Assembly (NCBI GenBank): GCA_044229535.1
Contig: JBGASU010000001.1
Location: 310,001-374,000 of the forward strand
DNA: 64,000 nucleotides
Reading direction: 5' to 3'
From: CAZLFQ01 sp044229535
GTDB taxonomy: Bacteria; Pseudomonadota; Alphaproteobacteria; Rickettsiales; Midichloriaceae
Shown here: positions 1 through 6,756 of the stretch, piece after piece
How positions within the stretch are numbered: the first letter of the stretch is position 1
Layout: every line of letters begins with the position of its first letter
Made by a program: the position numbers and the translations under genes
The notes under the pieces: generated by a model
Told to the model about the DNA's origin: nothing
What the model saw: only the letters and a program-made list of their open reading frames with translations
Databases searched by the model: none

Positions 1-1
1 T

Positions 2-592
2 AAAAGTTTTTGTGCAAAAATTCATGAAATACTTCCAAATTTGCGATTTAATGAAGCGCAAATTATTTTGAGTTTTATATCTGATTTTAATCTTCCAGTT
101 AATGTGTTTATAAACACTACTGTATGTAATATAGCTGAGGATTTAACTAACAGAATTCTCGATGATTTCCAAGGTTCTTTTGCAAGACAAGAAGGTAAAA
201 AAGCTAGCTTAATAGATTTATCACTTCTTTTTTGTTCTTTAGGCAAATTAGATATGGAGCTTGATCATATAAATTATCATAGAGCATTTACATTCTTAGA
301 GCATATTGGGGGTAGCTCTATGTTTGGTTATATATCGTCGTTGGAATTATTATATGCTGTTCCATCAAAGAATAGGCATGATGATTGGCTAGAGTTAAAG
401 TGCTTTGCTCTAGTAGGATTAAATAATACATTTGAACTTAAAAAATTAGGTGATGGCGATGGTGATAGTAGATATTGGACAAAGAAAATGCGTGGTATAG
501 TAAAGCTTGTTATAGCAGAATGTGGAGCAACAGCTTTTAATAGTACAGAGATTAATAGCTTTTGTAATGTATCAGCCGCGCACAGTTTGTGA
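2..592 (+). CDS. Hypothetical protein, 5' end outside window
   Basis: The reading frame is open from base 2 with no stop upstream, so the true start lies left of the window and only the C-terminal ~196 residues are seen. There is no signal peptide, membrane segment or recognisable catalytic motif in the visible part; it looks like a soluble mixed alpha/beta protein. A TTG at base 41 would give 183 residues, but continuity to the edge argues for a longer protein. Its last 21 bases overlap the 3' end of the convergent small membrane protein gene. I do not recognise the family. Confidence 0.55.
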   Translation, partial: KSFCAKIHEILPNLRFNEAQIILSFISDFNLPVNVFINTTVCNIAEDLTNRILDDFQGSFARQEGKKASLIDLSLLFCSLGKLDMELDHINYHRAFTFLEHIGGSSMFGYISSLELLYAVPSKNRHDDWLELKCFALVGLNNTFELKKLGDGDGDSRYWTKKMRGIVKLVIAECGATAFNSTEINSFCNVSAAHSL

Positions 593-838
593 TTGGACAT
601 GCTTTTCTAAATGTAAAATTGCAGCCATACCTAAAAAAACAACTCCAGACAGAGCAAAACTAATATTTTCTTCGGCTATTGCTTGATAAAAGTAACCAAG
701 AGAAGTGCCTGTGAGAAATAAAGAAATAGTGCCTAGAGCAACTGGTGATGCAATAATGCAGTTTGTTAATCTATCAAGGTTTTCATCTATTGTTGATTCT
801 TCAATAGACCTAAGATTGGTGCTTGTCATGACCTTCAA
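572..838 (-). CDS. Small two-helix membrane protein
   Basis: This 88-residue protein has two hydrophobic stretches, at about residues 33-52 and 60-78, separated by a short acidic linker. The layout resembles the C-terminal hydrophobic pair of the DUF2335 protein encoded immediately upstream, so it may be a shortened relative; that is inference from layout only. It overlaps the upstream gene by 29 bases and is probably the last gene of the leftward GTA-like operon. Its stop lies inside the 3' end of the convergent gene at the left window edge. No function can be assigned. Confidence 0.5.
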   Translation of the reverse strand: MKVMTSTNLRSIEESTIDENLDRLTNCIIASPVALGTISLFLTGTSLGYFYQAIAEENISFALSGVVFLGMAAILHLEKHVQSQTVRG

Positions 839-1250
839 AATTTCTTTTTGGACGGTTTATATGTTTACGGGAATTTGCAGAGGCTAAAGCTGCTATCATA
901 AGAAAAGAAAACCCAGAGAAAACAACAACGCTAGCAAGGGTATCATTCTTATCTGCAACCAACGCCATTGCTGAATATATTAAGATAATCGCTAGAGCAA
1001 AACCGAGTAATTGTCCTACGCGAGTTGTATAAGCCATGGATTTTAAATATTTGTTTTCCCAAGCATGCCTGTGTTCTTGCTCTAACTTAGCCATCTCAAG
1101 AATTTTATTTACTGAACCAGGCGCTATTTCTTCATAGCTTTCTAAAACACCAGGTGATGGCAAAATATTATGATTCCTTTGTTCTGGGCGAAAAGAAAAA
1201 TCACGTTGGTTGCGATCGTTACTATATCTTTTGCGATTGTTCGTCTTCAT
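810..1250 (-). CDS. DUF2335 family membrane protein
   Basis: The 146-residue protein carries the DUF2335 hallmark at about residues 31-62: a proline-glycine turn, a tyrosine-glutamate pair, then APGSVNKILEMAKLEQEHRH. Two transmembrane helices follow at about residues 79-97 and 105-123. The N terminus is basic and Asn/Arg-rich. DUF2335 proteins are small predicted inner-membrane proteins, often near phage-derived genes; their role is unknown. It overlaps both neighbours and lies in the same leftward transcription unit as the phage head genes, which suggests co-expression with them. Confidence 0.75.
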   Translation of the reverse strand: MKTNNRKRYSNDRNQRDFSFRPEQRNHNILPSPGVLESYEEIAPGSVNKILEMAKLEQEHRHAWENKYLKSMAYTTRVGQLLGFALAIILIYSAMALVADKNDTLASVVVFSGFSFLMIAALASANSRKHINRPKRNFEGHDKHQS

Positions 1251-1440
1251 ATTTTTTTCTCAATTTATACATTGCAATACCCATATCTTCACTGACTGAT
1301 TTCCAGTCTCTTCCAATGCTATTTGGGGTGCTGAAGTGATATATATCATCACCATACTTGATGAATAAAGCGCAAGAAGAAAAGGCTCCGCTAAGCAGAG
1401 TAAGTATCCTTTCGACTATTTTTATTCTATGTTCGCTCAT
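1222..1440 (-). CDS. Small hypothetical protein in GTA-like operon
   Basis: The frame could start at a TTG at 1464, but the ATG at 1440 (protein beginning MSEHRIKIVERIL) is preferred, giving 72 residues. A moderately hydrophobic stretch at about residues 8-26 may be a single membrane-associated helix. The C terminus is charged and lysine-rich. The gene overlaps the DUF2335 gene by 29 bases, so the two are probably translationally coupled. No family is recognised, and no convincing Shine-Dalgarno sequence precedes either start. Confidence 0.45.
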   Translation of the reverse strand: MSEHRIKIVERILTLLSGAFSSCALFIKYGDDIYHFSTPNSIGRDWKSVSEDMGIAMYKLRKKYEDEQSQKI

Positions 1441-1488
1441 AAGTAACTTTGATGATAAGATCAATTAAGAACTTTGCAAGGCCAAAAA

Positions 1489-1758
1489 TTATCTAGAAAC
1501 TAATATTGAAATTAGTAAGGTGATTGTTTGGATGCAAATAATACCAATAAACCACTTTAAAAGCTCTGCTCTGGAATATTCGATGCGAGCTTCAGTTATG
1601 GCGATTATCTCGCTGCATTTGAGATCTAGATACTCTTTTGGAATGGTTGATTCGCTAGACAATATTTCATTAGCGATAGCTTCTGCATGTGGTTCAAGAA
1701 TATTAGCTCTTGTAAGTCTTTTGACCATTCTCTCGCTTTCTTTAAAATGTATTTTCAT
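1489..1758 (-). CDS. DUF1640/CCDC90-like bitopic coiled-coil protein
   Basis: The 89-residue protein has the layout of the short bacterial DUF1640-like proteins. An N-terminal region (MVKRLTRANILEPHAEAIA) resembles their segment in which an added residue is exploited by a helix; this is followed by a helical stretch and a C-terminal transmembrane helix at about residues 68-87 starting LLKWFIGI. These proteins are common in phage and alphaproteobacterial GTA-like contexts. The start overlaps the stop of the tail-terminator gene by four bases, indicating translational coupling. Family assignment rests on pattern and layout, and function is unknown. Confidence 0.6.
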   Translation of the reverse strand: MKIHFKESERMVKRLTRANILEPHAEAIANEILSSESTIPKEYLDLKCSEIIAITEARIEYSRAELLKWFIGIICIQTITLLISILVSR

Positions 1759-2132
1759 ATTTTTACTATATTAATTTTTAATGAAATGCTTGCTGACCAA
1801 ATACTGTCTTTGCTAGGGTATATTCTAGTATCCTCAATTTCAACAGCTGCAACCCTAAACATAGTTAGTTCTGGTTTGAACTTACTAATCTCGGCTTCCA
1901 ACTGATTGATGATTTCTAGTATTTCGATATTGGAAGTATTGTGCGAAAAAATTTCAAAATCCATTTTGACTACGTAGCTGATGGGTATTATAAGCCATGG
2001 ATAAGCTTCAATTCTACCTATCTTAATGAATGGAAAGAGTACATTGTCAGGGACGTAATTAAATAGCGGGGTGTTTAGCCTGCTTTTTAAATGCTTAAAA
2101 TAAGCACCCTGAATTTCTTGAATAACTTTCAT
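1755..2132 (-). CDS. DUF3168 tail terminator/completion protein (GTA g8-like)
   Basis: The 125-residue protein fits the DUF3168 family. It has a VPDNVLFPFIKIG segment (matching the family's V.D..PFPYV.IG pattern) at about residues 27-39 and later a WLIIPISYVVKMDFEIFSH strand region. In phages and the Rhodobacter GTA such proteins cap the tail tube at the head-tail interface. It sits two bases after the head-tail stopper gene, exactly where the GTA g8 gene is expected. The start at 2132 is preceded by a good GGAGG-type ribosome binding site. No major tail protein gene follows, which is where the canonical order breaks off. Confidence 0.75.
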   Translation of the reverse strand: MKVIQEIQGAYFKHLKSRLNTPLFNYVPDNVLFPFIKIGRIEAYPWLIIPISYVVKMDFEIFSHNTSNIEILEIINQLEAEISKFKPELTMFRVAAVEIEDTRIYPSKDSIWSASISLKINIVKI

Positions 2133-2134
2133 AT

Positions 2135-2437
2135 TTACCTCCTGATTGTGATTATTTCATAGTAATTGTCGACACTCTTGATGTTTTCAAACTCCAAAAA
2201 CAAATCTTCAGATTTGATACGCATTTTATTTGATAGATCGTTGCGTTTTCGAATTATAACTTTGTACTTATTAAAACTAGATGCCTTACTTTTTTGTATG
2301 TCCTTGAACTTAATAGGCTCTATCTTCGCCCAGATTTCTTCAATAAATTCCCATAAACTTAAGAAGCCGCCGAAGCCGTCTGGAACCATTGTACATTGTT
2401 GTAAAGTGACTTTTGTATTTAGATCGGATATTTTCAT
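2135..2437 (-). CDS. Phage head-tail stopper (SPP1 gp16 / Phage_H_T_join family)
   Basis: The 100-residue protein begins with the family pattern MKISDLNTKVTLQQ, followed by a DGFGG turn and a W-E-F-I-E-E-I-W-A-K-I-E-P strand region. This matches head-tail joining proteins (GTA g7-like), which form the stopper ring below the head-tail connector. It lies between the connector and tail-terminator genes, with spacings of 7 and 2 bases. The length is typical (about 100-115 residues). It probably acts in assembly of capsid-tail particles, if any are still made. Confidence 0.8.
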   Translation of the reverse strand: MKISDLNTKVTLQQCTMVPDGFGGFLSLWEFIEEIWAKIEPIKFKDIQKSKASSFNKYKVIIRKRNDLSNKMRIKSEDLFLEFENIKSVDNYYEIITIRR

Positions 2438-2444
2438 GTTATAC

Positions 2445-2975
2445 CTATATTTTCATTTTTTTGAATTGGTCGTAAACAGAAAGGTTGAACAGATGTGGTG
2501 CCTCCCTGTGTTCATAAATAAATGCTATATGGGAAAGCAGAGCGGTTTGAATTTCAAATGGAATTGAATCTGTAGTTGCCCCATACCCTGCCGTATATTC
2601 TATTCTTATTGAATTAGCGAAAGGTATGACATTAAAAAATAATTCGCTGCTTTGATCTTCTAGATAGTAATGCCGTGCATTAAATAAAGATGAGTTATTG
2701 CGGTAATCTATTAGCTCAATTTTATGAATGAAAGTTGCAGGTCGTATGGGTAACGTTATGGACTGTTTAGCAAATTGTTTGCAGGTCACAGACCAATCTT
2801 GCGAAATAAGGGCACGCCCTGTATATCCTTCAAAAATCTTGGTTACGGATTTTATTAGCGATATGATTAATTCATCTTCTTTTGTATTGCTGATTTTTAG
2901 GTAATCTTTTGCTGTTTCAAGGTTTATTGGAAGCAATTTAGCCTCCCTTATGCAGCGAATATTGTATGAGGTCAT
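2445..2975 (-). CDS. Phage head-tail connector (gp6-like / PhiE125 gp8 family)
   Basis: The 176-residue protein has the family order. An N-terminal INLETAKDYLKI helix with acidic DELI residues comes first, then the VTKIFEGYTGRALISQDW segment at about residues 46-63. A beta-rich middle with LPIRP follows, and then IRIEYTAGYG at about residues 123-132. It corresponds to the GTA g6 adaptor ring placed between portal and stopper. The hallmark tyrosine-glycine turn and the ALLSHIAFIYEHRE helix near the C terminus are both present, so the protein looks full length. Confidence 0.85.
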   Translation of the reverse strand: MTSYNIRCIREAKLLPINLETAKDYLKISNTKEDELIISLIKSVTKIFEGYTGRALISQDWSVTCKQFAKQSITLPIRPATFIHKIELIDYRNNSSLFNARHYYLEDQSSELFFNVIPFANSIRIEYTAGYGATTDSIPFEIQTALLSHIAFIYEHREAPHLFNLSVYDQFKKMKI

Positions 2976-3076
2976 ATGGATAATAATATATGTTGTTAAA
3001 AAATTATTTTAAATTTGTTGCAAGTAGCTATTTTACATGAGATATGTTGCTTATTAACTATTATGAGGTTTTGTTT

Positions 3077-3514
3077 ATGAATTTAGATTCAATAACTGAT
3101 TTGGCTACAATGAGACAAATATTCGAAGAAAGTGAGATAGTAACTTTCACTGATGAATATGCAAAATTAGAGCAGTTTATCTCAGGACACTGCTATAGCC
3201 AACCTGAATGCCATGCTGCTTTTAGCGTTGTTATTGCTAGGCTTGGACTTGAAAAGAAGCTTGCTTTAGAAAAGTTTAATAGTGTTTCGACCTATAATGA
3301 TTTTAAAGATAAAGCTCGCGAGATAATTGAGCAAAACCCGCATATTAAAGTTACTAATATTGGTGCGAATCTTTATAGTAGTGGTCTAAATTCAATATGC
3401 GAAGAAGCAAAATTAGATATCGAACCATGTCTTGAATTTCTTCAGCCGCAATTAGTAGACAGCTTCCTTGATTACATGCTAGCAGAAGTAAAAGCACAAA
3501 TTATAGCATCTTAG
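3077..3514 (+). CDS. Hypothetical protein inserted in GTA-like module
   Basis: The 145-residue protein is soluble, acidic and helical, with no recognised domain. The ATG at 3077 is chosen because a GAGG ribosome-binding site lies about eight bases upstream; the upstream in-frame start at 3044 lacks one. The gene is transcribed opposite to the flanking capsid and connector genes and so interrupts the leftward head module. A shared palindromic terminator lies between its stop and the convergent end of the capsid gene. Function unknown. Confidence 0.65.
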   Translation: MNLDSITDLATMRQIFEESEIVTFTDEYAKLEQFISGHCYSQPECHAAFSVVIARLGLEKKLALEKFNSVSTYNDFKDKAREIIEQNPHIKVTNIGANLYSSGLNSICEEAKLDIEPCLEFLQPQLVDSFLDYMLAEVKAQIIAS

Positions 3515-3520
3515 TTCATT

Positions 3521-3551
3521 AAAAATGCTCTTCTACATGAAGAGCATTTTT
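3521..3551. terminator. Bidirectional intrinsic terminator
   Basis: A perfect inverted repeat, AAAAATGCTCTTC and GAAGAGCATTTTT, surrounds a five-base TACAT loop. The A-rich and T-rich arms give a U-tract on both strands, so it can end transcription of the rightward hypothetical gene and the leftward capsid gene that converge here. Confidence 0.9.
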
Positions 3552-3553
3552 CT

Positions 3554-4723
3554 TTATGCAGAAAGCTTCAGAAGTTTTAGAGCTTCAAAGTTTACTATAT
3601 CACCACCGACGCGTTTAGTTGTATAAAACTTAACAAATGGCTTCTCTGTAAATGGATCTCTTAAGACTCTAATGCCTTGTCGATCAACAATCTGATATGC
3701 CGAACTGAAATCACCGAATGCAATTGCTAATACGCCGTTGCTGATGTTTGGCATGTCTGCTGATTGAAGCACCTCAGCCCCAAGAAGAGTGTCTGGCGTG
3801 CCTGCAGTTAGGCTTGGCTGCCATAAATACTTACCATTTGTGGTATCTTTAAGCATTCTAACTGCTTGCACAGCAGCGCGGCTCATCAAGAATTTCCCTT
3901 TAACAGCATAAATTTCTTTAAGGCTATAATAGAGATTAATAATGCCTTCAGCAGTGATACTACCATTTTCTCCAGATAAAACCTGCTCAATTTTACCCCA
4001 TTCTTTACCAGCTTCGTAGCTTAGGATACCGCGAGGTTTACCTTCGCCATCACCAGAGATGAATGCAGCATTTTCTTTTCTGGAAAATACATCTACAACT
4101 TTTTCTGAAAGCCATTTCTCTATATCTATTGATGCGTCATCCACAAGCTTTTGTGTAGCTTTTGGTTGAGCATAAAGTTCGTGAACTGGTATAACTCTTT
4201 TGCCAATTTGTGGCGTAGCTGTTTCAGAGCGACCTTCGGTTTCTGATGTCCAGCCTGCAAAAGCTTCTTCTGTATTTTCAATCACTTCTAGTGCGTCACC
4301 AGATATCGTGGTAACTTTACAAATTTGACGCATCGGAGAGATATCAACTACAGATTTTATAATTTCGTCAGACATTTGAGGTGTTACTAAATATCCACCG
4401 TCAGTATCTTTACCAGCAGAAAGATATTTTACTTCTAGATTAGATAGTCCAAAATCATTACCTTTTCTGAGATAGCTACAAAAGGCATTTTTGTACTCTC
4501 TATTCTCAGTTACATCTAATGATTTAACTTCGCTCATTGGTCTATGAACAGTGGCTTGGAGTTTGTCTATATTATTATTAAGCTTTTCAATTTGAGATAA
4601 AGTTACAGGGTCTGCTGCGCCTTTCTTCTCAATTTGAGAGAGTTTTGCATCGGTCTGGACTTTAAGCTGTTCCCAACCTGATGCCATTTCGTTAATTTTA
4701 TCAGTAATTTCATTAATACTCAT
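3554..4723 (-). CDS. Phage major capsid protein, HK97 fold (GTA g5-like)
   Basis: The 389-residue protein has the HK97 major capsid layout. An N-terminal coiled-coil delta/scaffold domain at about residues 1-70 is followed by a linker, then the coat domain starting near GGYLVTPQMSDEIIKSV (about residues 109-125). Characteristic segments are ISPMRQICKV, the FISGDGEGKPRGIL stretch, a LYYSLKEIYAVKGKFLM region and a C-terminal FYTTKRVGGDIVNFEALKLL. In a GTA or phage it forms the icosahedral shell after prohead proteolysis removes the delta domain. It looks intact, which fits retained function or recent decay. Confidence 0.92.
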   Translation of the reverse strand: MSINEITDKINEMASGWEQLKVQTDAKLSQIEKKGAADPVTLSQIEKLNNNIDKLQATVHRPMSEVKSLDVTENREYKNAFCSYLRKGNDFGLSNLEVKYLSAGKDTDGGYLVTPQMSDEIIKSVVDISPMRQICKVTTISGDALEVIENTEEAFAGWTSETEGRSETATPQIGKRVIPVHELYAQPKATQKLVDDASIDIEKWLSEKVVDVFSRKENAAFISGDGEGKPRGILSYEAGKEWGKIEQVLSGENGSITAEGIINLYYSLKEIYAVKGKFLMSRAAVQAVRMLKDTTNGKYLWQPSLTAGTPDTLLGAEVLQSADMPNISNGVLAIAFGDFSSAYQIVDRQGIRVLRDPFTEKPFVKFYTTKRVGGDIVNFEALKLLKLSA

Positions 4724-4835
4724 ATGATTACCTATTGTGTTGTTATAGTTGGTTTGGAAAGTACTCGTCAGAACTGGATTGTTTGTAGCATTGCTCCGCG
4801 CATTGACATATTTCCAAACATCAAGACATACGGTC

Positions 4836-4864
4836 TTGAATTCTTAATAAATTTCGGTTAAAAG
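4836..4864 (+). promoter_or_regulatory. Weak candidate promoter for tRNA-Val
   Basis: TTGAAT at 4836-4841 and TAAAAG at 4859-4864 are separated by 17 bases and lie about 16 bases upstream of the tRNA. The spacing is right, but both boxes deviate from consensus. The remaining sequence between the capsid start and the tRNA shows nothing else. Confidence 0.3.
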
Positions 4865-4879
4865 TGTTGAGCAGGTTAG

Positions 4880-4956
4880 GGGCGGTTAGCTCAGTTGGTT
4901 AGAGCGCTACGTTGACATCGTAGAGGTCGGTGATTCGAGTTCACTACCGCCCACCA
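4880..4956 (+). tRNA. tRNA-Val(GAC)
   Basis: A complete cloverleaf can be folded. The acceptor arms GGGCGGT and ACCGCCC pair perfectly; the anticodon stem CTACG/CGTAG encloses a TTGACAT loop with anticodon GAC. The T-loop is TTCGAGT and the CCA end is encoded. It lies between capsid and protease genes but in the opposite orientation to them. No duplicated fragment of its 3' end was noticed nearby, so there is no direct sign of a tRNA-targeted integrase event. Confidence 0.95.
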
Positions 4957-5057
4957 TTTTAATTAATAATTTGATTTGCTGGAACGGTATAATCTAGGTT
5001 GTGTAAAACATCCCTTATGTATGCATAAGGGAAAGTAATTTTATTCATAAATATTCC

Positions 5058-5588
5058 TTAACTAATTTCAAAAATGATTGTTTTTATATGAATTTTAAAT
5101 TCAGTGTCTATAGATAGGTAGACTGTAGTATATGGATCTATTAGCCCGACCCGATTTTGGCGTATGATTGCTCTAATAAAAGGGCTTTCATATATCTGAG
5201 AAGTAGTCCAAAAATAATTAGCTGCATCTTCTGCTTCTATTTCTTTAAAACTTCTTTTTAAATCCTCAGTGTTTTTGATGTTAAACAAGACTTCTCTTGC
5301 ATCTTTTCCTGTCACTGCTTTTCTATAGTCTATAAGTATTAGATTAAATGGTTCTCTAATATACTTGCCTAAATGTTCGAAGTTATTATGTTTAAAAGCT
5401 AATCTAATATCTTCATCAATTTTATCTAACTGTTCTTCTACCAATTTTGTTTTACTTCCGAAATAGTATAAAGCTCGTTTATGTTGGCAAATTTCGCGGT
5501 CATAGCCTATGGAATGAAGACAGTTATCTGGCTCTTCTGCAAATGCATTGAAAGAAAAAAGAGTTAAAATAATAACAAGAAATCTCAT
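5058..5588 (-). CDS. Secreted hypothetical protein, paralogue A
   Basis: The 176-residue protein begins with a clear signal peptide (MRFLVIILTLFSFNAFA, then EEPDN), so the mature protein is probably periplasmic or secreted. Soon after cleavage come two cysteines, one in NCLHSIGYDREICQHKRA, followed by a helix and a beta-rich C terminus. The same plan (signal peptide, C-x(7-10)-C, KRA..FG/LG, K.V..Q...I) recurs in the protein encoded at 7853-8380, so the two are paralogues. Both also share a 46-base upstream leader. Family and function are not recognised. Confidence 0.7.
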   Translation of the reverse strand: MRFLVIILTLFSFNAFAEEPDNCLHSIGYDREICQHKRALYYFGSKTKLVEEQLDKIDEDIRLAFKHNNFEHLGKYIREPFNLILIDYRKAVTGKDAREVLFNIKNTEDLKRSFKEIEAEDAANYFWTTSQIYESPFIRAIIRQNRVGLIDPYTTVYLSIDTEFKIHIKTIIFEIS

Positions 5589-5603
5589 ATAGTTAGGACT
5601 TTA

Positions 5604-5649
5604 AACTTGCCTATAGTCTGCCTCTTTTTGATCTGTACATCAAGGTATT
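5604..5649 (-). repeat. Conserved 46-bp leader, copy A
   Basis: This segment, 15 bases upstream of the start of secreted paralogue A, matches the segment upstream of paralogue B at 40 of 46 positions by direct comparison. On the coding strand it includes the dyad TTGAT-(6)-ATCAA followed by an A-rich stretch. It may be an operator, a promoter region or simply a duplicated 5' untranslated region. Confidence 0.7.
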
Positions 5650-5698
5650 ACAAACATCGATATTAATTTCACCTGGGGTAGCAACGCTTTGTTCAAAC

Positions 5699-5767
5699 AA
5701 AATATATGCGCCGAATTTGCTTAAGAGGGCGTTCGCCCGCAAATTCGTCCCCCACCGCATATATTTT
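5699..5767. repeat. 69-bp nested palindromic element
   Basis: Three nested inverted arms are visible: AAAATATATGCG with CGCATATATTTT outside, CGAATTTGC with GCAAATTCG in the middle, and GGGCG-TT-CGCCC at the centre. It occupies the gap between the end of the prohead protease gene and the promoter region of secreted paralogue A. The GC-rich core contrasts with the AT-rich surroundings. It could be a palindromic mobile repeat of the type scattered in Rickettsiales genomes, or an unusually long terminator; only one copy lies in this window. Confidence 0.75.
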
Positions 5768-5792
5768 ATTCTCACTTCGCTTTTAAGAAGTG

Positions 5793-6308
5793 TTATAAAT
5801 CTCCTCTCAAAGCCCTTATCCCACGATCCAAAGCCTGAGATAGTTTTTTAAGGCTAGAATTATAAACCTTTGTGATTTTAGCTTTGATGTTAGCAGGGAA
5901 GGTGACGATGCTAATTTCCCATAGCTTTAATTTCTTTATATAGCGTATGGAGTTATGATAGAAAAAATCTTCCACCTGAAACCCGATACTCAAACTATCA
6001 ATAATACCTAAGCTCATTAGGTCGAAAGCTTCCTTGCCTTTTGCCAACTCCAGCATGATTTTTCCTTCGATATATAGCCCCTTAGTATCTTCGGTTATTT
6101 TAGTAATGATGCCAATTGGCTGGGTATTATCATGTTGCCATAATAATTTAATCGGACGCTTTTCTTCGATTGTTGATTTAAATGCCCCAGGTAAAATTAT
6201 ATCACCGACAAAATCGACTACATTAAACATGCTGGCATAACCTGCGAAACACCCTGATTCATCCAGAGATTTGCGTTCTATATTAAATTTTGCAAAATAG
6301 CTTTGCAT
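5793..6308 (-). CDS. HK97-type prohead protease (GTA g4-like, peptidase U35)
   Basis: The 171-residue protein matches the HK97 prohead protease family. It has a GYASMFNVVDFVGDIILPGAF segment at about residues 23-43, the catalytic-histidine motif LLWQHD at about residues 55-60, and the catalytic-serine region IIDSLSIGF at about 102-110. A later KLWEISIVTFPAN segment at about 127-139 is also conserved. It would cleave the capsid delta domain during head maturation. The length is normal and the key residues are retained. It is separated from both capsid and portal by unrelated genes. Confidence 0.9.
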   Translation of the reverse strand: MQSYFAKFNIERKSLDESGCFAGYASMFNVVDFVGDIILPGAFKSTIEEKRPIKLLWQHDNTQPIGIITKITEDTKGLYIEGKIMLELAKGKEAFDLMSLGIIDSLSIGFQVEDFFYHNSIRYIKKLKLWEISIVTFPANIKAKITKVYNSSLKKLSQALDRGIRALRGDL

Positions 6309-6363
6309 ATTTACCTCATTAGTATTAAGTTATTTTTTAGGGAGAATTGTTAATTAATTTTCA

Positions 6364-6756
6364 ATGCGTTACGCAAGAAAGTTTACAAATTTGCAACTAA
6401 TTATGATGTGGCTGCTATATTTTATTCTTACGATCTACGCTCTCATAGCTGATATTCAAGCTAAAGAGCCGGTCGATAGTTACATAGACAACAAAGCCGT
6501 TGCTGCAAGAGAGATTGTATTGCCAGATGATAGGACAGCTTGGTTGCATGGATCAGTAAAAGGTTCTTTTGTTACTATTGGTGGCAAAGCCGCACCAGCT
6601 GGATTATATTCATCTAAAGATGGTAAGGTTGCTTTTACTATAGACAATTTAGGTTATTTAACCGCACCAGTAACTGATATAACTCCTGCTGAAGAAGCTA
6701 ATCAAGAGCCTTTTGAAGAAGCTATGTTAAATGATGAGTGGAATGAGTTGGAATAG
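6364..6756 (+). CDS. Hypothetical exported or membrane-anchored small protein
   Basis: The 130-residue protein has a basic start and one long hydrophobic segment at about residues 11-31, usable as a signal anchor or signal peptide. An Ala/Gly/Asp-rich domain follows, with VKGSFVTIGGKAAPAGLYSSKDGKVAFTID-like strands, and the tail is acidic. It runs opposite to the phage genes and its last 35 bases overlap the 3' end of the lysozyme-MuF gene. No good ribosome-binding site precedes the ATG. Family unknown. Confidence 0.5.
   Translation: MRYARKFTNLQLIMMWLLYFILTIYALIADIQAKEPVDSYIDNKAVAAREIVLPDDRTAWLHGSVKGSFVTIGGKAAPAGLYSSKDGKVAFTIDNLGYLTAPVTDITPAEEANQEPFEEAMLNDEWNELE

Noticed and set aside
4880..4956. 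Attachment site of an integrated element at tRNA-Val.
   Set aside because: The tRNA is complete, and neither an integrase gene nor a second partial copy was seen in the window.
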